The position numbers and the translations under genes were made by a program. Source: Hofstenia miamia (Eukaryota > Xenacoelomorpha > Acoela > Hofsteniidae). Taken from it: a stretch of DNA of 53,342 bases. The stretch covers positions 1,296,675-1,350,016 of the forward strand of contig CABFPE010000122.1 in assembly GCA_900660155.1 (NCBI GenBank). Reading direction: 5' to 3'. The notes beneath the pieces are model-generated. The model saw only the letters and a program-made list of their open reading frames with translations, made no database searches and was not told the origin of the DNA. Shown one piece after another: positions 24,900 through 35,088 of the stretch. Every line of letters starts with the position of its first letter. Position 1 is the stretch's first letter.

Positions 24900-25295
24900 C
24901 ATATAAAATGTTAAACAATTAGCTAAAACGATAATTCAATGAATCACAATCGGCCTCAAAATTTTAAAACGAAGAGCATTATGTGGAAGTAGTATTAAAC
25001 TCCTCCAATACAAAAGCTTAATGAAGAGTGTTAAAAATATCTTCACTATCTAAAAAAAATATGTTATAACTAAAGTAGTAATTCAAATTAAAATTTTGAC
25101 TAGGATGTTGAAATTGAAACGAAATATGTATTATGACAGTTGAGTATCTAGATTTATATTAAAATACCGAATTATTAATGAATTTTTCTTTTCTAAAAAT
25201 TAGAAAATCGAAACTTAAAAATACTAAACAATTCAAACCATAAAATTTAATTCACAATTAAAAAATTACAAACATCTTTAAGTATCAAAATTTCA

Positions 25296-25958
25296 TCAAT
25301 TCAAAATAGACTGCAAGTCAATTACCTTTCGATTCATGTTGCTGGATTCTCCGTTGGTTTTTTCAAGACTAACTATGCTTCCAAATCCCATTTCCAAAAC
25401 AAGAGATGCTGCTAAATTATTAATTTCATCAGTAAAACCAAGTGTGGGTTCATCAATTCCTATGTTATCAAAATGAGGCCTCTCAGCAAATGCAGGATCG
25501 CGATCGTCACTAAATTCATCATCAGTTCTTCTATATTTGTTGACAGGAGCTGAACTTGAAGAGCAACTATCCTCAGATTCTTCATCTAGAAGATCATCTT
25601 CAACGTTGTATTCATCATCGCGTTTGTCATTATTAAGCTCAATAATTATTGTTTTCAAGGATCTAGATTTCGAAGCAGAAGCACAAACATCAGCGAGTCC
25701 ATGTTTATAAATATATTGCTCGTATCCATATTTAGATAGTCTTTCTTGTAAAGAAAGTTTGCCCGCGGCATCTGCCACTTCGAAAGCATTCTGTAAGTCT
25801 GAAGACATTTTAGTTGGCTTAATAAACTTGTCGGAAATATATCGTTCTAAGAACTCAGGACGAACCCACTCTTCATCATACTTGGATCTTTCACCAAAAA
25901 AATAAACATGAAATGCCTAAAGAAAACTGAAATACTATGGATAATCTTACACACACAA

Positions 25959-25991
<33 letters not shown>

Positions 25992-27131
25992 CATGTATAT
26001 ATATATATACTTTTTGTAATGTGATTCAAAATATACAGGCAATTGTAAATATTGCCACACATACAGGTATATTTTATGAAAAAAATTAGCAATTTGCTTT
26101 TGAATAACACTGCATTTAAGTGGTGCATTATGATATCTAAATGTCATTAAGGGTAATTTAATTCTAAAATCAAGTTACCTAATCAAAACTATAAAATTAT
26201 GTTACCATTCTTTAGTATTTTTAATTCTAAAATGTCTTAGCCTTTAAATACAGTCTGACCTGAGTATAGAACATTTTGTAGGGTAATGCAAAATACAACG
26301 ATAAAAAGAGGCTGCGCTATATCTAGATGTCGAAGAATAACAAAATCCGTTTAATTATCTATTATCTTTGCAATATCAAAATCGCAATTTAGTGCTTCTC
26401 ATTTCTAGCTCAGAGTGCTGTTTCTTGTCAATTTTCTCTAAGATTTTCTTCATTTTACAATAAATTCACCTCCGTAAGCAAATCGTTGAAAAATTCTTAA
26501 GTGTGCCTTTTCATTTTTGTTGACAACCAGACAAGCTTTCATGTTTAAATTTTCATGCACTTAAAATAAATTTAGTATGCTCATGTTTCTTTGTTACATA
26601 TTTAATAGGTAATCTTTGTTATGGGTCTTAATAATCAGAGCTTCTGCTATCTTTTTATTTCGTGTTTTCAGTAGTATATTAAAGTAGTTCTTTTTGCAGG
26701 ATGTTGATGCATGTATATTTCAAACATTAGATGTTCATTGATCCTAATTAGGAAATGGCGCTTAGCTTCCTCGATTTAAGAAATATAGTATTGTTACTTA
26801 GTATTAATGATCGTAATGCGTGCTTTTAAAAGATTTTTTGATCTTTAATATATGATAGTTTCAAAGACATTGGTATTTTATATTCGTGATAAACTTAGTT
26901 GCATACAATAGATTGTGAAGTGAGAGCTCGGTCAACAATATTTTTAATCAATTTATGTCGATAGCCGTTCTTTTCTAAAATTTCGATTTAATTAGCACTT
27001 AATTGTGTTTAACTTTGGGTCACTAAACGATTGACAAGGGATATATAAAGTGATATTTGATGGTTTTCGATACATCTTTGCTTCATAGTAGTGCTGGTTC
27101 AAAGTTATTGTTAAGTCTAGAAAATTCTGAT

Positions 27132-27188
<57 letters not shown>

Positions 27189-30100
27189 GATTGTACCATC
27201 TCCATGACGAAAATATATTAGGCAAATTCATTACACAATAACATATGTAAAGAATTTTGAAAATTGAGAATCAATTTAATAATCAAAAAATACCTACCTA
27301 TATACAAGAATTTGTGGAGTTAATTGCATCGCGCACAATTCAATTTTTATGAAATAACAACATGATTAAAAAAATAATGCAAACAAATTACTTTATCAAT
27401 AGTAAATGCACAAATTCAAATTACCCGTTACAAAAATACTCATGTGTAGAAGCTGCACTGTAGATTTAAGGAAACTTTAAAAAATTTCGATATAAATATA
27501 TAAATGTACTAAAATATTTGGTACTAACTATTTTAAATTAACTAAATGCCCAGAGAGGGCCGAATCACCCCCATGTCGCTTTTTGTCCATAACTTTGCGT
27601 GTAATCAATTTTTTTGGCTGATTTTTTCTTAATTTTCTCAAAAACTATCTTGCAACAACAAAGTTAAAACGGAGCGGGCGCCTGTGCCAGGCGTCTGAAA
27701 AAATTATCTTCAAAATTATGAAAAATCGCTGCCCTGATTACGTAACTGGTTGACCTTGATCGTAGTTTTTTTGTTTTCCTGTTAGAATAAATCTTTCACA
27801 AAAACCTTTATTTTTCAAATATTGATGATACCACAAATTCATTTGAATAATAGATCGAAACCAATAAATATATATTTTTGAAAATTGGCAAAAGTCTATT
27901 TCAAAGGCTCATTAGTTTATGTTTAATAGCTTTGAAACAACAAAGGAAGCGAATCCCCCTCCCCTCAGTGCGTTATTGAAATTTTACACCCCAGTGCGTT
28001 AGGGTTAAATAAAGCGTAAATTTTTACCACAAACTAGGAAACTGCCCGTGTTATGCACAGGAATTTCAATGGGCTGTATTAGATAATTAATAAATGAATA
28101 AACTTTAAACAAACCATATGTTGTGTTTTTAATATTTAGGAACGAAATAAGTAATAAATGTGATCATCATACATTGGTAAAATGATTTTTATTCACAATT
28201 TTAGCATATGACACTCCTCAATTAGCCATGTAATATTATAAGCACATTCAAAGCATGGTAGCACCTAATGCAAAAGAGTGTATAAAATCACAACAAAATC
28301 GAGTTCATTATTGTGTATAGATCGTATTCCAATAATAAACATATATTTGAAAAATTTGAAAATAACATTATATTTGTAAACTAAAAACTTACGTCAGGAG
28401 ATCGGCCAAATTGTTCCTGGATGTAATAAAAATTACGAAAATTGGGATCCGCATCTATCAACGCAGGGTGTTTAATTTGACCCCTAAGGCGAACCAAAAC
28501 AATCGATCCTATTGTAAATTGCGAATCAATAGATTTAAAAGGTTCTTTAATAAGTTTATTAATCAAAGAGTCTTTATTTTCAGGAGTGTCACATTTCAAT
28601 TTCAGAATGCTACACTCGAAGCTTTTTAAAGTTATGTCAATACTTGGCGGAACAAGACGATATCTAAATTTTAAACTATAAGAATATTAGTAAACAAGTG
28701 ATAATCTTGTAAATCTAGAGTTTAAAATGGATTATTATAGCGTGAGCGAAAAAACTAGCGTGTTAGAAAAGTAATGAATAGTTATTTGCTTATTTTTATG
28801 AAGATAGGATTTTTCTGATGTTGATAAAAACTATGATCTACAAAAAAAGATTAAAATATATTAATTTATCATCTTCCTCCTCATTAACCCCAAGAAGAAT
28901 TTCATTTTTATTACAACTAAAGTGAAATACTGATAGCACAACGCACTAAACGCGTAGTAACAAAACAAAAAAGCTGACCGGTTTACTAAGACTCAATGAT
29001 GAAAATTTTAGAGAAATGAAAACTTAGGTTCTAATTGTGCTACAGTAGCTTGTAACGGGATTCAATATCATGATGTTGCGCGATGGGGCTTTCCTTGAAT
29101 GTTGTATGCATGGTTTCGCTGCCCGGATGATTACATCAAATCAATGTGAAACACCGCATTACACTATGATGATGTGAATAAAAATTTTTGGATCAATACC
29201 GGCATAAATTTAAAGATTTCAGTCATGGGCAAACAAGAGCTGCCTGATGAAACCCGTCGCGCAAACAGCTAGATTACGTGTGGAACAGCAGCATTAGGTT
29301 AAAGAATTTGATATTCGATAGCGTTAACTATATAACTATTGATTTCATGCGATTGATGGCTAGAATAGGGATAAGAAAATAGTAAATACTTTTTAACCCC
29401 AAATCGCCTATTGAATCTTTAAAGGCACATACCCTTTTGTCCATATTTTCAAACAATTTTCTCCAAACCTTTTACGAAATTTGAAAATTCTGGAATTATG
29501 ACACATCTATTGCTAATTGTGTTTCCCTGTCATTGAGAAAATTTATGACAAAAATTACTCCTGTGCTTGAAGTAGAAGAAAATATTAACTTTTTCAATAG
29601 ACTATACAATTTTTGCAAAATTTTTCCATGCCTAGTGTTCAGATAATAAAGAGCCCATAACAAGAATTAGCCTCAACAATTTAATTTTCTGTAAAAAAGG
29701 CCAACCAAATTCCGTTCAGGAATGCCGTGCACAAAGTCTGAATTCGTCTCAGCATTTTTAGATTTTATATATAATAAATATTTAGTGATTTATGAGCGTT
29801 TGATTTTTTTATAGAAACCATCACAAGTTGTAAAAAAATGCCTGGGCTGTTTAAGTTTGACTTCAACTAAAATATGCATTCAGTATATGGCTAATACATA
29901 TTTGATTGTTCTTGTGACAACTCACTTCCAGACGGAGAACCATGATGAAATATGATACATACACTGCGGAAAATGGGAATCAATATAGATATAACTTGAT
30001 ACCTACAAAGTCGATGACATTATTGTATATAACTCCCAGACCGCCATATACCAACATTGATACCCGGTTACAATTCATCAACCATAATACTTATTTATTC

Positions 30101-33100
30101 GAACTGCTTTACGAATACAAAAATAGCCTAATGTTGCAATAAAGTTCACCGAAAATATGCTAAAATGTTTGTCAGTGCTCATATCAATTGTTTAAGTGTT
30201 ATTAATTAAGATACATATTGTGCCTCGCTGATTGGATATTCCTTAATACATCATTAAATAGTTTCTCAATTAAATATTTAGCACAGAGATGGAAATGAGA
30301 TATGCTAGGGCGAGCTCGGACCAAGTTAATGCAAAAAATTCCCAAAATCTCAGTAATGCCTGCTGCTTGAGTATAATAATAATAATAAATAAATAAATAA
30401 AGCTTTATTTCCCGCAAAACAAATATGCACTAAAAGTACATAATGATTGAATAGGAACGTGAATGGAGGAATAAGAAGGAAGTAGGAAGTAAAGGAACTA
30501 AGATAGTCCGTTGATTATAAAGTTAAAGAAATTCGGGTATGGTACCATAGACTAGATATCGAAGAGCTACAGGCACAAAAGTTCGGCTTCGTATTTCTGT
30601 TCTGCAATATTTCGTTTAAAATCGATTCCTTCGTATGTTCGAACGTGCGACCATAAATTGCTCATGAAGAGGATTTCTTTCGTCTTGCATAATCTTATTC
30701 ACCGTATTTATGAATAATCTGGAAAATTTATTATTAACAACATTGACTAAGTCTTCCTTACTTATATTTGCTATTCTTCCATACAACTTAAGAGGCTTTC
30801 TTAACCTCTTTTTGTGCTTTTCCAACAGACCAGGTACCCAGACCTCGGACGCATACAGGTATATAGGCGAGATGTGAGTTTCAAAAATGTGGAGACTTTG
30901 TTTCCGACTCGTATGCTTTAAAATGTTTGCAATCGATTTTACTAAGAAATTGCACTTTTTGACAACCTGATTTACATGCAGGCTCCAGCGGAGGTTCTTC
31001 TGGAGAATGACACCAAGATATTTTATCGATTCAGCACAAGGTATATTGTCGCCCTTAATGACTGCCGTCTTCGTAATATAACTTTTTAATTCATTATCTC
31101 TGCATTTCTGTTGAAACGTCACCTCATGTGATTTAGAAGGGTTGAAGTACAAGTTCTTCGATTCACACATTTCAGCAAAAGCGTTTGCAGACCGACAGTA
31201 ATCATCAAAATCCTCCTCAGCAGTTGATTTGGAGATTGGGCATAGAAGCCTAGTGTCATCTGAATACTTTGCCAGATCCACCTTAGAACTTGGCATTGCC
31301 GATGTGTTTATATCATTAGTGCTGTATGTAAACAACGGAACACTTAGAGGACTACCTTGTGGTATGCCGACTTTCATTTGTATAGGAGACGAGGTACACT
31401 TTGTACCTTGTGTACTTTGCTCCCATCCAATGAAATAGCTAGCAATCCAATTCACAATCCAATGAGAGTTCGTCTTCTTGCTCAAACCGTTGAGGAGTTT
31501 GTTTGGCAGGATAGTGTTAAATGCAGATGAAAAGTCAACGAAGAGAACNAAGACATAGTTCTCTATTGTCAAGCAGCTCCAAGATTTTATCTAGCATGTA
31601 TAGCAAGGCATCACAACAATTCCTCTGTTTTTTATAGGCAAACTGCAGAACGTCCTGATCTGCTGCTGTGACTTTAATAAAAGTACTCAATCCAATTTTG
31701 TCAAGACATCTTGCTTGTACTGGTGTTACAGAAATAGGACGAAAAACCTTTGGATTTTCAAGGCTGGGAGTAGATGTTTTAGGAACTGGACTGACCAGGC
31801 CATGTTTCCAGTAATTGACGACAGGGTATGATTGATCACGGAAACTCTTTTCGTAAATTGAACGATATGGATAAGCTAACTCACGATGGAACTCCTTGAA
31901 TATTGTAGGTGATATTATTCCCTTCCCATTACTTTTCTTGACATCAATTGACTTAAATAGCCTGCTTACCATTTCTTCGTCTATTTCAACGTCATCTTCA
32001 GTTTCTAAAGCATCCTTAATCAATGATTCATCCTTATCTGCATCTTCATTGAAACGTGCAAAGAAGTCGTTCAATTTTTCAACATCATCTCTATTTATCC
32101 TGACTTGGCTATCTTTCATGTTCTTCGTCCTGTCACGAACTGCCTCATATAGTTCATTTCTGGTCATTCCAGTGATAGCATTTGTTCTAACCTCTTTGAC
32201 CTTGCGACATATAGCACTTTGAATATAATTGCGCTCCTTCTTATTTCCTTTGATTATAGCTTGTTGCTTCTTCTTAAGTAAGTTCTTAATTTCGGTAGTA
32301 GGTGTAGTCCGGTCATAGATTTGTTGCTCTTTTGTCAATGTTTTCTTCTAAGGAAACATTTCATCGACAAAACTAACGTATCCCTCCACAGTCAGGACCA
32401 GCTCGTCAACAGAAGTGCTATTCTCGTTAAATAAGTTCCAATCCGTTGATTCAAATATATATCTCATATATTCTATATCCTGGCTACTGTGCTTAAAGAG
32501 ATAGCTTGACNGCTGGGAGTGGATGTTTTAGGAACTGGACTGACCAGGCCATGTTTCCAGTAATTGACGACAGCGTATGATTGATCACGGAAACTCTTTT
32601 CGTAAATTGAACGATATGGATAAGCTAACTCACGATGGAACTCCTTGAATATTGTAGGTGATATTATTCCCTTCCCATTACTTTTCTTGACATCAATTGA
32701 CTTAAATAGCCTGCTTACCATTTCTTCGTCTATTTCAACGTCATCTTCAGTTTCTAAAGCATCCTTAATCAATGATTCATCCTTATCTGCATCTTCATTG
32801 AAACGTGCAAAGAAGTCGTTCAATTTTTCAACATCATCTCTATTTATCCTGACTTGGCTATCTTTCATGTTCTTCGTCCTGTCACGAACTGCCTCATATA
32901 GTTCATTTCTGGTCATTCCAGTGATAGCATTTGTTCTAACCTCTTTGACCTTGCGACATATAGCACTTTGAATATAATTGCGCTCCTTCTTATTTCCTTT
33001 GATTATAGCTTGTTGCTTCTTCTTAAGTAAGTTCTTAATTTCGGTAGTAGGTGTAGTCCGGTCATAGATTTGTTGCTCTTTTGTCAATGTTTTCTTCTAA

Positions 33101-34978
33101 GGAAACATTTCATCGACAAAACTAACGTATCCCTCCACAGTCAGGACCAGCTCGTCAACAGAAGTGCTATTCTCGTTAAATAAGTTCCAATCCGTTGATT
33201 CAAATATATATCTCATATATTCTATATCCTGGCTACTGTGCTTACAGAGATAGCTTGAACGTTCTTTGAATTCGTTGCAAGAGTTTACCTTCGGTGTTAG
33301 CAATAGACTCATATGAAAACTAATATTGGCATTTCCAATTGATGGAAGCACATCGATGGCGTACTTGTCTTGCTCATTCTCAAAAATATATGCAATGTCC
33401 AAACGAGAGTTATTCGGATAAAAGGTAGACTCGTCAACGAGATTTATCATGTGAAGATTATCAAGCTCCTTTAGACTAGGTTTATTGGCGTCACCTACCA
33501 CTATAACAAAAGCCTTAGGACATTTTGCTAGTATCTCATGCATGCATTTGACGAGAAGTTTCTTCCTCTCTTGCCGATTACCTTGTGGTCGAGCGTATAT
33601 GTTACACAGAAAAATAGCTGAGTACTTGTTGGGCAGAAATCTCGGTCAAATCACGATTTATGTAGATATTTGCAGTATAATTTATAAGTTTGTGTGCAGA
33701 CGCCAAGATTTTCCTTACCTCCCAATGACTATCTAAAGTAGCAATCACGGTACGAGGTCTGCGTGAATCTTTCCGATATTTACCTATCCTTCTAAAATCT
33801 CTAACTCGCACTAACTCACTTCCCAGAAACCTGAATACATCACTTACATTCTTTTCTTCTTGATTAAAGAAGTCGCCATCAGTGGCTTCAGCGAGTCCAT
33901 CAATTCGGATTCGATACATAACATCTCTGTCCTGTTTCAAATTTTGAGATTCAGCTGTACTTTCTTCAGTCCTGTGGATTTCCGATGGTGGCTTAGGCAT
34001 CGATGCAATATCCTTGGCGACATCATTAATCTATAGTTGTGAGACCAACTGATTGTTCTTTGGTAAAATTAGCTCTGGTAATATCGGATAGAATTGCTTC
34101 TTGATGTCCACTTTTGACACATTGATTGCAGCACGTCAGACAGTTGTCACGAAAGTTTTCCAGAAGGTCCAGGAAATTAACAGGGAATCCAGTACACTCT
34201 TCTTTCCAATGCATCTTGTTGCTACATGTTATACATGTAAAAATTTCTTCATGGCAATGTATTAATTTGTTGCATGTAATACACTTGCTTCGTTGATTAT
34301 TCAGTGTTGACATGTGTTGATTAAATGTATCACGCAACACCACACACAAATCAGCTCAAATAAAGTTAATTATATAGAACTTATAAAGAATAAGTAGAAA
34401 AATATTATTTTTCATATATAAATTTTACATTAGATTTTTAGCTGTTAGTTTTTATTACAAATTTCGGCAAACTCAATTGCTCTAGGACACTGAAAAATTG
34501 AAATGGATGTTTTCGCAAATATCAAATTAATGAACTCAAAATGGGCCTATTTGGAGCAAAAAAAAGGCTGAGTCAAGGTTTCTTTGTTCAGGCTTGCGTC
34601 TAAATTTCATACCCATGACCAACTCTAGCTTCACAACACACTTCGAACACATTGATGTGATAAATGTCAGTAATACATCCCCTGAGAAAATCTCAAGTTA
34701 AGAGTTGTGTAATGCAATCAACAATGCAAGGATAATATTAAACAATATATTCAAAAAATATACACTAACTTAACCAACAAAATTTGATGAAACGCTTAAA
34801 AAAACTCCGCAGTCAACGTTCGACATAAATTATAACGTAAACAAAAAATATAAATAACGACTAACTTTTGACAATTCTGGCATTGGGCATTTAAGTAAAA
34901 GGACATCTTAAAAGGAGATGTATATGAAAACGTTGGCTTTTCTAAACAATTCTTCAAAGAGCTGCAACAACTGCTCAT
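25296..34978 (-). CDS. CW zinc-finger and PWWP domain protein, ZCWPW1/ZCWPW2-like
   Basis: In vertebrates ZCWPW1 is a reader of H3K4me3 (CW) plus H3K36me3 (PWWP) that helps repair meiotic breaks at PRDM9 sites. Exons: 34978-34866, 28663-28393, 25916-25296 (334 aa, near human ZCWPW2 in length). All joins keep phase: CAAAA|gttagt to tttag|ATAT, and GAC|gtaagt to tttag|GCA. The CW finger crosses the first intron: AQCQNCQ and KYRLVPPSIDI, then SFECSILKLKCDTPEN, giving all four cysteines. The PWWP domain starts FTIGSIVLVRLRGQIKHPAL and continues in exon 3 as FHVYFFGERSKYDEEWV. The C-terminal half is acidic and low complexity, with no domain recognised. The CW tryptophans WxQC and KW are replaced by Asn and Tyr, and PWWP itself reads IKHP, so both aromatic cages look degenerate. 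Intron 1 (6.2 kb) holds a LINE. An in-frame TAG sits upstream of the chosen ATG. SPO11 ends 110 bp upstream. Orthology to ZCWPW1 versus ZCWPW2 is unresolved. Confidence 0.87.
25961..26010. repeat. (TA)n-rich microsatellite
   Basis: Interrupted TA runs with ACATGTATA breaks. It produces artefactual Tyr/Ile-rich open frames on the minus strand. Confidence 0.9.
27137..27186. repeat. (AT)25 microsatellite
   Basis: An uninterrupted run of about 50 bases of alternating AT inside ZCWPW-like intron 2. It is likely length-polymorphic. Confidence 0.95.
27545..28015. repeat. unclassified GC-richer segment, possible transposon
   Basis: A composition island in the intron. It begins near GAGAGGGCCGAATCACCCCC, contains GCGGGCGCCTGTGCCAGGCG and ends near GCGAATCCCCCTCCCCTCAG. 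The end words GAATCACCCCC and GAATCCCCCTC are similar but in direct, not inverted, orientation. No open frame. Probably a non-autonomous repeat of unknown class. Confidence 0.4.
28664..30374. other. ZCWPW-like intron 1, part left of the LINE
   Basis: No host exon was recognised. About 29060-29260 (plus strand) shows frame-broken coding-like words (WFRCPDDYIKS, then NKNFWINTGI) that suggest a decayed transposon but match no family I can name. A plus open frame at 29942-30142 is unassigned. Confidence 0.4.
30375..34349 (-). mobile_element. LINE (jockey/CR1/L2-like clade), internally deleted, in intron 1
   Basis: Order along the minus strand: ORF1 with a PHD-like Cys/His cluster (34349-34026, CITCSNKMHW); an ORF1 nucleic-acid-binding-like region (34000-33602, RPRTVIATLDSHWEVRKILA); only the C-terminal part of the endonuclease (about 33590-33097, CNIYARPQGN, VVGDANKP, NNSRLDIAY); reverse transcriptase (about 33087-30616, with FRPISVTPVQAR, LFVDFSSAFNT, GIPQGSPLS and catalytic box KYSDDTRLL); and a tail of TTTA/TTA repeats at about 30370-30400. 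The N-terminal endonuclease is missing, ORF1 being joined almost directly to it. Two single-N positions disrupt the RT frame. Not functional as assembled. Confidence 0.9.
31766..33258. repeat. ~746-bp direct duplication split by an N (assembly artefact likely)
   Basis: 31766-32511 and 32513-33258 are almost identical (for example GGGAGTAGATG versus GGGAGTGGATG). The first copy stops exactly at the N, and the second begins exactly after it. This is how two overlapping contig ends look when joined without merging. The single N at 31550 marks a further frame break in the same element. Confidence 0.85.
34350..34865. other. ZCWPW-like intron 1, part right of the LINE
   Basis: AT-rich intron between exon 1 and the LINE 5' end. 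No feature recognised. The donor GTTAGT is at 34865-34860. Confidence 0.6.
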
Positions 34979-35003
34979 ATTTAAAAACTAAAACAATGAA
35001 AAT
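34979..35003 (-). promoter_or_regulatory. splice acceptor 9 nt before ZCWPW-like start codon
   Basis: The minus strand reads TTTTCATTGTTTTAG, then TTTTTAAAT, then ATG. It lies in the 110-bp gap after the SPO11 stop, so there is no room for a conventional promoter plus 5'-UTR intron. A spliced-leader acceptor is a plausible reading. Confidence 0.55.
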
Positions 35004-35057
35004 TACATGTACTGTATATTAGCGGTTGAAATATGTATTCGAATATAAAATTTTATA

Positions 35058-35063
35058 TTTATT
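35058..35063 (-). terminator. SPO11 polyadenylation signal AATAAA
   Basis: AATAAA on the minus strand begins 26 nt after the SPO11 stop codon and lies about 80 nt upstream of the next gene's start codon. Confidence 0.6.
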
Positions 35064-35088
35064 CGAAGAATAACAAAACTATATATAA

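Larger units (their letters stand above)
25920..28392. other. ZCWPW-like intron 2
   Basis: 2.5 kb intron. It holds the two AT microsatellites and the GC-richer segment listed separately. The remainder is AT-rich with no recognised coding or transposon feature. Confidence 0.6.

Noticed and set aside
25847..26147. Ile/Tyr-rich minus open frames
   Set aside because: They are translation of the (TA)n microsatellite next to ZCWPW-like exon 3.
31896..32971. Two identical plus-strand 108-codon frames, Ser-rich
   Set aside because: They are complement shadows of the LINE ORF on the minus strand, doubled by the N-separated duplication.
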